DNA from: Serilophus lunatus
Taxonomy: Eukaryota; Chordata; Aves; Passeriformes; Eurylaimidae
NCBI GenBank assembly: GCA_013399895.1
Contig: VXBA01001787.1
Location: forward strand, 448,812 to 512,811
Direction of reading: 5' to 3'
DNA: 64,000 nt
The position numbers were made by a program, and so were the translations under genes. The notes beneath the pieces are model-generated. The model ran no database searches and was not told the origin of the DNA. It worked only from the letters and a program-made list of their open reading frames with translations. This document shows, one piece after another, positions 14,101 through 27,847 of the stretch; the stretch's first letter is position 1; the number at the start of each line of letters is the position of its first letter.

Positions 14101-14915
14101 CTGGAAATAAAAATATTAAAGTTTTTAGAAATATACCATTGGATATGAATAGCAACTATCATGTTAAATAACAAATATAGTTGTTAGCACAGCTGGATAA
14201 TCAACACTGCTAAGAAATCCTAGCACATCCACTCAGACTAGCAACTCTGAAGACGAAAGGAAGTTTCTTTTGTAACACCCTGACCAACAGAAGAAACAGA
14301 AACTGGGTGATAAGCTGGGGAGGAGGTTTATTCCTAATCAGTGCTGCACTAGAATTGCACCAGGGTCTCAGGCATCACACCCCAGTCTGCAGCTAGTTGA
14401 TACATTCAGTGTCCTGGCCAGGACTACACAGCTCAAACAGACCCCAGGTAAAAAGCCAGTCTATAAAGGTACCTCAGCAGCTTTGGATGTGTTTCTTCAC
14501 AGATGTACAAGCCAGACTTGAAAAGAAGAACTTGAAAGACCTACTGTGTTACTTCCTCAGCATGAGTTTTGCAATTCCATGTGAATACTGGTACTAAATC
14601 CTGCCTGCATTTAAAGTGGTCACTTTATGAAGTGCAGGCAATTCCAGCATTTCTCTTAGTTCACTGCAATTCTACAGCTGAAGGACTACATTAATATCTA
14701 GTCTTTCAAAGGCTTCAGAGTAAAGGAACAGAGGCAGAGAAAAGAACTAAATACATATCCTTCCAGCTTGAAACCAAGTTTTTAAACTTTTTTTTGAACA
14801 CACAGTTCAAACAGCAGGCTGTAGTTATTGTTAAAGGGCAGGTTTTTTCCCTGAGTCTTCCCTCACTCACATGAGTAACCTCAAGTAAGATACCAACTGA
14901 CAAGCCAAGACTTAC
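14101..14915 (-). other. ABHD2: ABHD2 5' UTR intron
   Basis: About 0.8 kb between the first coding exon and a likely untranslated exon. No other feature is visible. Confidence 0.55.
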
Positions 14916-15002
14916 CAATTTTAATTTTCCTTCAAGCTAGAAAAAATTGCCAGTCCTCAGCAGACTTGTCACCTTCTGGATCCACGTGCTACTGGAGTTA
15001 CC
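14916..15002 (-). other. ABHD2: Likely ABHD2 untranslated 5' exon
   Basis: On the minus strand an AG acceptor (15004-15003) is followed by 87 bp and a strong donor GTAAGT at 14915. The segment contains no ATG, so joined to the first coding exon the ABHD2 start remains the first AUG. Human ABHD2 is known to have untranslated 5' exons. This call is inferred from splice signals and position, without transcript evidence. Confidence 0.5.
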
Positions 15003-18000
15003 CTGTGAGGGGAGGAAAAGCAAACTGATTATTACTGATAAAGATGCATCTCTCAGCTGGAAAGGATGAACACAAATTTATACAAAGGTCTCATCACAGA
15101 CACTGCAAGTGATGGGTGTAGTCAGTCATAACCACTTCAGCTCTGATCTGTCTGCATCAAATCTCTTGCCAGTGGACAGATTCCAAACTAGATCACCTTC
15201 CTACAGCATGTTAATTCATCTGCAGCCTGCACATACACCTTCATGAGCAGAGACAGACCCCATCTCTTCAAGACAGCAAGACATTGTATCCAGTTAGAAA
15301 ACCTACCCAAATTCTTCTGCATTTAAAGGATTAAAATTAACAGGATACTGTTCTTCTCAACTTTGTGCAATATCTACACTGTTACTGGAGCCAGCCTGAA
15401 AGAAGTTTCCTGATACTTTTATTCAGGCTTAACAAGGCAGCTCACTCCTACAGATGGAAGCTTGCAAACAGTCTCTGCTTGTTCCCACACTTGCTTTTTG
15501 AGATGTTATAGCATGTCACACTTTTAAGACTATGAGAGCTGCAGGAGGCTCAGACACAGCCACCTAATTAATACTAGTGCCCATGTAAGAAGGCTTGTTA
15601 CAGCAGTTTGATGATGCCAATAAAGGAGAGAGAGCTCTCAGGCTGTGACCATGAAAGTGTAAGTGATATTTACAACCAGAGCTGGCTTCCTAGAGGCACA
15701 ACAAATCAATGAGGAAATCAGAGCTTCCAGGAAAAGCTCCAGAACTGTCTGCTCCCTACCACAACTGCTGCTTCCAAATGGAAAACACACTATCAGGACA
15801 GACTATACCAAAGCCTTCTTCCTAGCAGGAATAATGAGCCTCAGGAGTACTTTCTGTACTTGGTGTAGCTATACCAAAATCCCTTGGAAGAAAACACATG
15901 TGACATCAGCTATTGACTAAGAGTGTGCTGGAAAACTGCAAGTTTCTGCAACCAAAACCATTGGCATCACAAAACAGAGGGTGAGGAAAGCAGAAACATT
16001 TAATTTTGGACAACTCTGAGCCTTTTATTTTCCAAATCTGAGCTTCACAGTAGAAGAGAGAGGAGTGGGCCACAAAAGACATCTATTCTTCTACTCAGAT
16101 TACACTGGCAGTTCAAGTACAATGTTCAGCTGTAGGATGTTACCTCAAGTCCATACTTAGCTTTTCACCTACCATCAGGTGTGCAGGAGGCAACAGGCAA
16201 ACTACACAGCGACTTCCCCAGGGAAGGTACAACTGGCAGAAGGGCAGACCAGGTTTCTGAACTACAGGACAACCAAGTGTTTGAGCAAATCTTCCTCAGC
16301 TGAAACTGTCAAGAACTCTGTTGATCCCTTCCTTCCATTATTTTATTTAGAAAATTAAAGAGACACTACTACAAGACCTTCCTGCTACCTGGATATTAAG
16401 CTGGTTTGCTGTTTACAGCTTTCACCTTAGTGAACTTGATAGAAATAAAACTGGGCACAATTAGTCATTAGGATTTTGTACTAGTGACTCAGTATAACTG
16501 ATCCAACTAAACCCTAGCTCTGTGACAGCATCCTCTCCCATATAATCTTCAGACTACAAACACACCACATCTTTTCTGATACTTTTATGTCTCATTTTAC
16601 CCTGTCACTCCCCTTAAAACAGCATACACTTCCAGAAAAAAATCATCTCTCGGTAGGCAGGATTACACTTTGACACTTGTGAATCAGAGCTTTTCTATTT
16701 CAGACAGACTAAACACGCGTTCACTGAACTAACGCACCACAAACATGTGCTAGAGGCTCATGTATTTGTCAGAATCCTCACCCAGAAGCTCAGATCAGTC
16801 TGTAGATGTATCACAAAGCTGCCACTGCAGCAGCACAGGTATCTGCAGTGATTATAAAAGCAATGGTAAAGATTATTAAAGACTGGTAAACTCCATGCCC
16901 TATGGAACCAGTGTTTCTGGAAACCTAAACAGACCTGTCTCAGCCAGGGCAGATTTGCAGGGGCTGAGTCCAAGCACTCTGCTCTAAAATTTCAAGGGTT
17001 TAGCTCACTAAAATGGATTTGAGCTCTGTCTCTAATCACATAGGAAAAATGCCTCCCCTCTTTAACCAGCTGGGATGAGGTCACCTTGCTTCTGCTTTGC
17101 TAAATGCTTTTTGCATTGACCCAATAAACTGGTCTGTTTACGAAAAAGAACAGATAGCCAGTGTTGAGCCAGACAAATTTTAATCTAGAGTCTCCTCTAA
17201 CCAGGTCGGCATTAATTTAAAAGGACAAACATTTGGTTTTTTTGTATACAGAACACTGTCCTGTCAGAAGTGAATCCAGACAAAGTTAGCAAGAGGCAGT
17301 AAATACATCACTTGAAGCAATCAGTCCTGACTTTCCAACTATCACGGGGTTTGAGATGGAAGAACACAAAGAAGTTGAAGCTCTTGGACCCAAGGATGTT
17401 ATTTTTAAGCCCTTTAATTGTACAATTCTTTAAAAAAACCCCAACTCACTTATAGGCATGACAGCCCCCAAGACCAACAACCCTTTTGAGTCCCAATTGT
17501 GACTGAGAGCTCACTTTGAAACCAACCACTGGAAAGCCAGTGCTGGATCTGTGGTCTCTTCATTTGCCCTTTCACTACAAAAAAGCTGAAAGTCATGTTA
17601 CAGGAAACATTTCAGCAGTATTGTTAACAGAGTGCACTTCACCTGCACAAGTACAATGAGAAAAAAATCTGTCTCCCCCTTTCCTGGCAGGAACAGAAAC
17701 AAGTACAACACTAGAGCTACAGCAAATGCCTTACATATCCTTCCAAAGACACTAGGTTTTGGGGAGGCTATCAAAGTATTTATTTGTACAGTAAGTGGAT
17801 TTGTTGACAGTTGTGAATTCAAGACACATGAACATTTTGGTTCCAAGTCTCCTGTGGAGAGGAAACTTCCAGGGACAGAAGTCACTTCATGCTGTGACTC
17901 AACAGGGCACACACAGGATTTATCAAGCATTACAGCTCCTCCACCCGTGGAAGCAGAGTCAGGCTCTGCATACTGGAAAGGAAACATTAAAAAAGCAAAG

Positions 18001-21000
18001 ACATTAAAGGAAGCCATTCCCACAGGGTCCTTCTCCCAGGCCTTTTAACGAGCCACTGAAAGCCACTGAAGCACCAGAAATGCTTCAGGCTAATGCAAAG
18101 ATGCAGCTACAAGGAACAGACAAGAGCAAAGGCCTCTTTGAAAGAGGCTCCACCAGCAAGGTTTTTATGCTCCATTGCATTGACTGAAGAATCTTGAAGG
18201 AATGCCATTTCCAGGAATGGCAGCTTGGTACAAAAGCCTCCTAGATGGCCTCCCACCAGTGAGCATTCTGCCTCACTGGTGCTCTGGGAGCAGAGCATGC
18301 CTGGGTAACATTCAGACTTTAAAAAATTCCCTTTCCTATTCTTTTACAGCTTCTACCAAGTAGTGTAATACTCTCTCACCCACAAAGACTCACAAGAGGC
18401 AGAGAGCTGCTTCTGACAGATTGAGCAGACAGACTTTGTTAACTAACACATCAGACATTCCTTGGACTGGTTTAATATATTTTTAGTGTCCACTTGGGGA
18501 CTAAAACTCAAAGCAAGTATGTTAGACAAGAGGAAAGCAAAACCATCCCACTGAAAAATAGTTGTGACTAAGCAGACTAGGATCAGAAGTAAGCTTTTTT
18601 TACCATCTCTTTGAAGGGGAAAGAAGGAAGGCTGTTTCACTGAAGTTAGTTCTTTAGGGAATGTTTCTAGGAAATTAAATCATCTCTAGTATCAGACAAA
18701 GCTAATGCCTCTTCTGAAAGACACACTGCAAGACCAGAAGTTACAGGTCTGCCACTGCCAGGTAAGATACTTAGAACCATGTTATGGAGAAGGGAACTTT
18801 ATTAAGGAAAGGGTGGAAAGCCAGAGCAGTGCAGAGTTCTTTAAACAAAGACAAGTTTCATGCCAGCATATTACTCAAATCTGACTCCAGAAAAGTCCAC
18901 AGAAATGTCACACTGCTGAACATCCAATGGTTTAAATGCAGAGGAAGATGTTTAGAGACCATCCAGATGAAGACACCTGGGACAGGCTCTGAAGCACCTG
19001 TGCTGATGGGGAAGGCTGCCAGACTGTTCTGTAAAGCACTGGGGACAGTCTGAGGGCACACAAGCTACACAAGTACAGGAACTTGTGCAAGAGGAATCAC
19101 AAAAAGCCTCAAGGTTTATTGCACAGTCTCATATCTTGCCTTTTACCCAGCAGCTCTTGCATAAAAAATGCTTTCTATGGAAAAGTGTTAAGTCTTTGTT
19201 TCAAGAACAACACAGATACAAGTATTTTAGGGCCACACCAGTATTATGCCTCATAAGCTTAAGCGCACAAGGCAAGTCATGACATCACTTATCTTGAGAC
19301 TGGTGTGTACCCAGCCCAAGCTTATCCAGGAAAGAACCTGCCATAACCTCCAGTTGTGGCTCATAGGAGAACAAGCAAATACTGAGATCATCTTGATGCA
19401 TCACTGGGTACTTCTGGCCACTTAAAAGAGCCACCTCAGTCTCAGGCCTCAAAGTATAGAGGATATAATTAAGAATTAGCTAAGCACTTAAGCTCAGGGT
19501 TAGATGTGGCCATAAGAGATAAAGTGCTGTCCTTAGGAGTCTGGCAAAGCCCACCATGGTTTTGTTGTCCAACATCTGACAGATTTTATCTCCAAATAAC
19601 GAGGGCACACTGACATGTCCCCTTCTAAAGAGCACTTCTTGGACAGCACATGGAAGCCCTCAGTGCAAATCCATCCACTTTGTGCTAGAGCCAGCACCCA
19701 GGCCAGGATTTGGCTGGTTGGCAAGTACAGACACCAGCAAATATTGTTTACACCCTGTTCCAAAAAGAATTTCTTGGCTTGTGCCTTCACTGGAATTTGA
19801 CCTTTTCATGAATTACAATACTTGGCTCATACTAAATTTAGAGGTACTGTGAGGTTACAGGGATAAAGTTCACAGCACAAGTCACCATCAGCACAGAAAG
19901 ACAGGTGCCTTTAACTGGAGCTTTTTCCTTTTTTGACTGAGGAATCCTACATCTTCAGAGCAGAAATCAAACACATGTATGTCCCAAGGCAACCTGCTTA
20001 AAAAAGCACCTGAGAATAATCCCATAGCCAACAGGGGCAAAGGCTCTTTAGGACCTTCAAGTCTCCAAGAAGGGCAATTTGCAGTCAAGTCTTGAATTCC
20101 ACTTCCTTGCAACTAAAGGAACTGCCTGTGTTTCTTCACAATACCATTTTAGCTGATCAGAAATAGTTCTACTGCACCACAGGCAGCTTTTGTGTACTAC
20201 CCACAGAGGTCACTATGTAGACTCCCTGTATGGAGCCTTATCTGGTTTTTCTTTATCTCAGATGGATTAAAAATGTCTGCATTAGCTTTTATTGTACAGA
20301 CCTGATGAACTTAAGACAGAACAAGGCTCTGACTTCACAGAAATCAATTAATTGCAGTAATGAAACAACTAAATTTGCTTAAATGACATAAGCCTTTCCT
20401 TTAAGATAAGGGGCAGAGACTGGGACTGTCACACCTTAATATTACAGAAGTACAGAGCAAAGCTTCAGCTCCTTGAACAAGAGGTCAAGCTTACTTTTAG
20501 GTAGACAAATATTATGTAACACCTTTCCACAGTCTTACAACACTACCACAATTCTGTGCCAGCAAGCACATTAACCTCAAGGGAAGAAACACAGTAAAGA
20601 AACTGTAGAGAACCTGACAATCCACGCTCAGTAGCTGAGGGAATGCTCCTAGCATCAAACCAGAGTTTAATACAAACTGCATTACAGACCAACTTCCCCC
20701 AGAGGAATCTGCTCCATTCCTTCGTTATATTTTGAAGTGCAACATCACACTGTTAAAGCCCCATTCACCCTCTGATTCCAACCCCCCTGTTCCCACACAG
20801 AGCTCAGCTGTACACTCTGGAGGAGCAGCTCAAAGTCCAAGCACATCAGGGCTGTTTGCTCAGCCACAGGATGCAGGTGAGTCAGCAGGGAACACACTCC
20901 GCACCAGACCAGCTGCACCGCAGGGAAAGGACCACCTATACCAAAGCACAATGTGGGTAAGAGAACTTTATTCAAGACTGGTCCAGTTCAAACAGTTTGA

Positions 21001-23950
21001 AAACACCTGTATCTAAACATGATAAAAGCTGAGGTATCACTTCACCCTCAGGTGTTCAAATATCTTGCTTATTTTTGCCCCTGACAAGCAGCTCCTCTCC
21101 ACAGGGGAGCAGAAGACTTGCAGAGTCATTCTCAGAGTCTGTCCCAGACTGATGGAAAGCTCACACCAGAGAAGTCTAATTCATGTAATGACACTGACAA
21201 CAAAGCAACAACATTTCAGGACAGCAGAACTACACTCAAAAAGACAGGATCTGACCTACCACTGCTGCAGAATACCTCAAGTTTTACCAGAATGCCAACT
21301 AAAACAGGGTTTTGAGCATGACAGCAGTCACCAGCAACTCAATGCTTGAAGAGCTACACTGCTCTCCCTCCTGGTGAATCTGAATGAGGTTAGGGATAAT
21401 ACAGGCACGCGGCTTAGGACATTTTGTCCTTACCTCTTACGAGGATGTTCAGTGCAAATGACTTTGCATCTGTTCATTTCACTTAGAACAACCTTCCATA
21501 TTCACAGATGCCCAACCAACGCTCCACAGAACTGGGTGTTCCAGTTAAGGGACAGCCAGGCTTGAACACCTTCATCTTTCTGGAGCCTGCAGCTCTATGC
21601 AAAAGCATCTTTGAAGCTGTATGTTTAGAAGCAGGACAAACTATTGAACAGTGAACCTCTCACTAGCAGTCAGTCTCTTGTCCCCTTTTGAAGGGCCCAT
21701 ACTGCACATTTTGAGCACTCAGTGCCCTGAGCAGGGCTGTATCTCAGTTACTAGAAACTAATACAGAAGACATTACAGAATGTTGTTTGCAAGGGCTCAA
21801 TCCATTTGGGAGAGGAAGTTGTCACTGTCACTCACTTCAGTCAGATCAAACCCACAACGAGGACAAACCCAAGTATTTCTCACTCAGCAACTGCACTTTT
21901 TGGTCAATCTAGAGATACAGATAAAAATCTTCTGTAGCCTGCCAAGTACCACACTGCCTTCCTCTGCTGTCACCTCTGAGGGAGTACAGGCACAAAGATG
22001 CTTCAAGCGCCTGGTTTGTACAGAACTGCTTTGCAAAGCATTTTGAATTATTGCTGCTTGATACTGGCAGAGTAAGGCTGGGGGTCAGAGATAATCTTTA
22101 TTATTAAGTGATACAGATGAAGAAAAGACAAGCCCTTGGGCATACAAGCCTTGTTAGAGCCAGAAGAGGCCGAGTGAGCTGCCTGACTGTGTTACCATCA
22201 CTGCCACCCACATACACTGGGCAAGTGGGACTTTGCTTCTCCACCACAAGAAGGACAGTGTGCCCTTGTACACTGGAATTAAGTCAACTGTCTGGTGCTG
22301 CACTCAATCAACTGAGTTTGATCAGTCATTTAACTGCATATGAACTTAACCTCTGCAAGATATTTAGGCTGAAGGGCAAATACTTGCACAGAAGATCAAC
22401 TGATCTATAGCACATTAAGAAGAGTTAATTCAGAACTGCAACACACTCTTGCAGAGAAACAGAACTGTAGATGAAGACTCCAAAATACAAGCAGAACCAT
22501 GATCATGCAGGCTTCTGCTGGAAAGTCCAAGCAACCAGTTTCAGGCTGGTCTCTGCACCTTTCAATAGGAATTATAAGCACCAAAGACATCAACACTTAC
22601 ATCCCACCAGAGATAACTAAACCCTGTTCTTTGTTAATTTAACCCAAGTTCTGGCACTGTGAAAGTAGGGCTGAAGGGGCAAGAAACAGAAAGGGGAGCA
22701 ACAGGGCAATGGGAATTCAGCAGCACCCAGGCCATTCCCACTACTGAGTGAAGTTAAACTCCAGAAGGTTTGAATCACTGTTCTAAAGCCACCATATCTC
22801 CTCTTGGACATCAAATCACATCTGCAAGTACAGCTGTAACTTAGCAGATTTGGATAAACTCTACATATGCCTGTGTCAAGGACAGAGAATGTTATTCTGC
22901 CATCTTTCCTTCCCACTGCCACATCCCAGAACAACTATTTCAATATGTTAATCTCTGGGTTTTCACATGACAAGTTTAATAAAGCAGCTTTATCAAATAC
23001 TGAGAGCTTAAGCTGCTATTCATTCCCTGAAAAGAAAAATACAGCTTTACAAGAGTAGAACAAATTAATTTTTAAGTTGAACTTCTTCAGAAACAGTTTT
23101 GCAGAATGGAAGGTTTTCTCCCCAGCCTTGATATCTTCTCCATTCCTAAAAAGGAGTCTGGCACAATCTCAGGTCAATCTTCTGTGCACCCAAGTCAATC
23201 AGAGGACCTCATGTGCAAAAGCAACTATTTTTAAGAATAAGGCAAGAGAATAGAAGAACCCAAACATTAGCTTTTATTTCTCTTTTAATAGCCTTACTGT
23301 TCTTACTCTCAACTTTGAGACCAAAATAAGTCATGTCTAGAATAACAAGAATGGCTGCATGACCACAGAACCAAGGAAAGACAGGAGAAACTACTGAAAA
23401 TTCTCTTGTGTTATGAGAGCTAAGCAAGCACCTAAGAGAGGACACAGACAACCCAGAAAGGTAAGACTAAAGACTAGTGCCCATAACAAAACTCCCTGCA
23501 CAGCAAACCAACATTAAAGGTCTGGAAATGAGGTATCACAAATGCAGACAGCTGAACTGAGTGTTCTGTGAACACCATATTAGCAGGGACAAGAACACGC
23601 CAACCTAAGCAATACTACAAATGAGTCTGAGCATGATAATAATTGATAAATACAGTATGTACAATGAACACACTGTACCAGTTAGCTGACTAATAAGCCC
23701 CTAACACTTGTTACAGAAGGAGGCACCAGTGCTGTGGAAGCCCAGCAATCTGTAAGAGGCAGACAGGAATCTCTGGCGATTGCCAGACCAGTGACAATTG
23801 TACTCCAACAATAAGAGGAAGCCGTTGTGAATTCTCTGAGGAGACCTGCCTGAGAATACGGTGGCAGAATGCAATCCCTGCAGCGAATAAAGCTGCTGCT
23901 GCCATACCTCTCCAAACTAGTTACTGTCAGGGGAGGGATTTCATCAGCCG
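15003..23950 (-). other. ABHD2: ABHD2 long 5' intron
   Basis: About 9 kb between the likely untranslated exon and the promoter CpG island. I found no exon, RNA gene or repeat I can support. A 141-codon minus-strand open frame at 17598-18023 has no family resemblance or splice context. Confidence 0.6.
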
Positions 23951-23959
23951 TGGGAGATA

Positions 23960-25180
23960 CACCCACCCACCCTAGGCTGGAGGAAGCCACAGGTTACACG
24001 GAAAGGTGCAGAGCAGAGCCAGGTCCCATCACACGGGCAGGTAGAGAGTGACAGACCCAAGGAAGGTCTGAGGTCGGTGCGGGATGCTCGGAGCAGGGCC
24101 GGGACCTGGGAGCGGGAGCACCAGGGAAGAGCCTCGTCCGGGGGGAGCCGTGCGACCCGAGGCACAGGAGGCACAGCTCCCCCGGCTCCGACCCGCACCA
24201 GGACCATCCTCTGTGCCCCACTCAGGTCTCGATCGCATCCCACCCGCCCCACCTCGGCCGTCCCTCCCTGCGAGCTCAGGGATGCGCCGCCCCCGCCCCA
24301 ACCCTGCCCCGCTCCCCAAGGGCGGGCAGGGGGCGGCTGTCACCGCACCCCACAGCCTCCACCGCAGGGGAGAACGGCGAGGAGACCGGACACCGACCTC
24401 CACCGACCAGCCAGGCCGAGCCGCGCCGGAGGGGACGCCCCAAACTTTCCCCTTCCCCGGCAACACACAAGCGGGGCCGCCCGCGGCGGACAGCGCACGG
24501 CAGGCAGGCACAGACAAACCCGGCCGCGGGGCAGCCGCCTGAGGCCACAGAGCGCCAGGAGAAGAACGGGAGGGAGGCNCCCGTCTGCCGCCGGCCCGCC
24601 GCCCACCGCCCTTTAGCAGCCGCCCTCGCCCTCCCATTGGCCGCCGCTGCGCCGCTTCCGCCCAAGACCGCGCGTCGATTGGTCAGAGAGGAGAGCTGGG
24701 GGCGGGGCACGCTCCGGCAGGGACGCGAGGGTACCATTGGCTGGAGGNNAGTCAGGCGGAGAGCGCTGATTGGCGGCGGCGGGTGGGAGGGGCGGGGCTG
24801 TCGGTACCGGAGGGAGCCGGGGGCGCCGCCATGACAGAGCGAGGCTGAGGGGGCGGCGGGGGATTCGCCTTCAGTCTCGCCCCTTCCTCCCTCCGGAGGA
24901 GCCGCTCCGGCTGAGGGACACGTTCGTCTCAGTGATTCAGAGCTCGGCTGCCCCCAGGGCCAAACCCCCCGTCCAGGCGGCTGATAGGCTACTGCGCCCC
25001 GGGGCTGGGCGCTCGTCACGTAGTATTGCGTCGCAATTAAAAGCGATTTAGGGGCGATATCTCAGAGCCTTGAAAGCGGCGGCTGTGCCTTCAGCGACGC
25101 TGGGTTTGGTTCCCAGGGGCCCAGAGGCCGCCTGTGTGTGGCAAAGGCCGGGGGCGCCCCTGGGCCGTCTGGAAGGCACT
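23960..25180 (-). promoter_or_regulatory. ABHD2: ABHD2 CpG-island promoter and undetermined first exon
   Basis: This is a sharply GC- and CpG-rich block in an otherwise AT-leaning region, upstream of ABHD2 on the minus strand and about 12 kb from MFGE8. Four CCAAT boxes read in the ABHD2 direction lie at 24636-24640, 24678-24682, 24736-24740 and 24769-24773, with GC boxes between them. This places the start site to their left, roughly 24540-24610. I could not fix the exon 1 donor because several weak GT sites compete. Three N bases fall inside the island, so the assembly here is imperfect. Confidence 0.75.
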
Positions 25181-27821
25181 GGAGGAAAACGAGATAAAAA
25201 GCCGCTCACGGCGCCGTGTTCATGAACCCGCTTTCCTTGTGTTGTCTCAAAAGAGCCGCGTGTTACGTTGCTGGTAACGTGAGCTGTTCCCAGCCGTGTT
25301 AAATGGTTGTTTTATATAACTGGATGGAAAAATCCTTTCCTGTCGTTTCAGACGTTTTATATTCTCTGTTTACCGGGACTTGGAACTTCCTACGTAGAGG
25401 AAGCTCTCAAGGAGCAAGTCACATTTTCCAGGGCGCTGCGTGTGTGGAGAGATGAGTAACTGCTGTCGCCTGAGTCACAGGGAAGGAGGGAGCTCTGGGC
25501 AAGGGCAGAGGGCGAACTGCTGGAGTGACGGTGGCACAACAAACAGCGGCGTCCTCTGCTCTTGGCTTGCTACAGGTGTGATCTCGCACCAGTCAAACAC
25601 TAGTATTCCTGATTGTTTAATTAGCCTCGTGGGAATGCCCAGGGTTTATGGTTGCTAAATTTGTCAGCTGGGCTGAGGTTTGGTGTGTCTTAGGGCAGCC
25701 GAGTTATGCTTGTGATCGAGCTACCAGATAGGCTCAGCAGATAAACATCCGGTATCAGAGTCTTAACTAAGTATTTGAGGAATGTGTTTGAGTTTGATTA
25801 CAGAAAATTGCAGTCCAATTGATTCCAGGTGTACCTTAGCTCCTTCACCATCTGATCCAGGCAGGAAAAAACAGATCCGGGCAGGAAAACATGCCACAAA
25901 CCAGAGTTGAGCCTCCAGGCAAAGGGTTTTATGTTCTATCCTTGAGGCTCTTGGAGAGCTCTCTGACTTGAGAGAGGCTCAGCTGTTAGAACAGAGCTTT
26001 GTGGTGGACCCTGTCACAAAGCAGAGAAAACCAAACCTTCAGCTGCCAACTTCTTGCTGAGGAGAAGGGAAACCGGGTTGGTTGGCTTTTGTACCAGGGT
26101 TGCTCAGATACATCAGTGAGGAGCGATGAGACTAACGCTGGAGAGGTGACAGCACAAATTCACAGGTGGCTGTGGCAGAGGGAGCTAAAATCCTGAGCTG
26201 TGTTTATTGCAGTAAGAAGGAAAATGGTGGGAAAGGTGCTGTGTCTTCAGAAAGGGAAGGGAAGAATCGGTGCAAGTCATTGGCACTTTACTCTGGGCAA
26301 CGCTGGGGGTTTCCAGCTGCACTTCGTGGTTTGGCAGCAGGGCTGGCTGGGAGGGAGCGGGAGCGTTTTGGGAGTGCAAAGCCGACTTTGGGCTTTTAAA
26401 ACAGCTGGCGAGCTGAGGCTCGTGGAGGGAGCTGTCACACCTCCGAATGTGCGGGGAGTTGCTCCCCGGCCGAGCCGGAATGCCGGTGAACTCCACAGGG
26501 TTGGGAGCAGCGCTGTTGCCAGAGGTGGAGTGAGGCTGTGCCCCTCACAGCAAACAGCTCATGCTCAGGAAATGCCATCCGAGCAGGAGTCTGAACCATC
26601 CCGAAAGGAAGGGTGATGGGAAGGGCCGAGCTTCATTCCCAGCCTTGTAGGGAAGGTTTTGGCAGCTCCAGCCCAGCAGATGTTTTCTGCCTGTTGTTAC
26701 TAGAGAGAAGTGGAGCGGGGGTGTCCCTAAAGCTTCGGAGACGGGAGGAGCCCCCTCTGAGTAGTGCGGATACTGCAAAAGGGGCCAAAAGCATGGGCAG
26801 GAAACGGCAGGCACAGGAAAAACACGGCTTTGCCTCGTGCTTTGGGCAGGCAATTACCTCTGTACAGAGAGGCCAAAAAAAGACTGATGGTAATTCCACC
26901 TTTTTAAACGCAGCAATTGGAAAGGTACTAGGCAGAGAGAACTCTGTGTGCTGCTGAGCCAGCCTGAAGATACCCCGTGCAACACCGTGGTGACAGTCAC
27001 CTTTTGTGCTTCACATCCCTCTCTCTTGGCTGTTGCTGCCACAAGGAACTCGAACTCTTTTTCTGCTTCATTTCCCCTGGCCTAGCTTTCCTCCTGCTCA
27101 GCAAACGCGCCGTGTGCTGAAGGACTCCCGCAGACTTTGCACCCCTGAGGAAACCTTTTTGCTGGAGGAAACATCTCTGCCACTGTGTAGCAGGAGCAAA
27201 AAGGAAAACGCCTCTAAGGCAGGGTTTGATTGCCAGCTCAAAATAAGCAAAGTGCCTGTCAGGGGCAAGTGAGCACAAAAAAAGCTTTGCAGATGGAAAT
27301 AAAGACATTGCTTTTTCCTCTCCTCCTGCTCTGCCTTCCCTGCAGTGCCAGCAAGGCTTTGGCTCGTGGGCTGCAGAGCTGTGCTGCTCTGGAGCCTGTT
27401 GGATCTGGAGGCACAGTGCTCTTTGTACTCTTACGTATTTTCTGAAAATGGTGTCTAAAAGCGTAATGGGCACTTTGCAGAGCTCTAAATAGACCAGGCT
27501 CTGTCCTGAGGAGCTGGCAACGTACAGAGGCAAGTGCCAGGGATGGGAGAACGGCTGCATCACACAAACCAGCCGGGGAGGTGGCACGTGGCCCACCTGC
27601 TCAGTATTTTTCCATCACATTCTTATTCAGCTGCTCCTTGCCAACTTCCAGCTCTGACACGCTCCTCAAAAGCTTCTACTCTGGGTTTTTTTAGCACACT
27701 ATTTATTTCCTAATTATAGCACTTAAGTGACTGACCTCAGCTGTCTACCTTTTTGTCCCCTGTAGACCACAGGCTCTGGTCTCCTCTAAGGGCTGAAGGC
27801 CAATGCAAAAGATTTTCTGGC

Positions 27822-27847
27822 TTTTTTTTGTTTGTTTGTTTGTTTTT
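27822..27847. repeat. T-run / (TTTG)n microsatellite
   Basis: Eight T followed by about four TTTG units and a short T run. This is a simple repeat in intergenic DNA. Confidence 0.95.

Noticed and set aside
17598..18048. Paired 140-codon frames on opposite strands inside an ABHD2 intron.
   Set aside because: Mirror-image frames in intronic DNA with no splice or family support.
24029..25019. Open frames of 150-250 codons on both strands around the N bases.
   Set aside because: They span the ABHD2 CpG island. They are Arg/Pro/Gly/Ala-rich products of GC-rich sequence, with no family match.
26997..27596. A 199-codon minus-strand frame as an intergenic gene.
   Set aside because: No domain, signal, splice context or recognisable relatives, and shorter frames overlap it on both strands.
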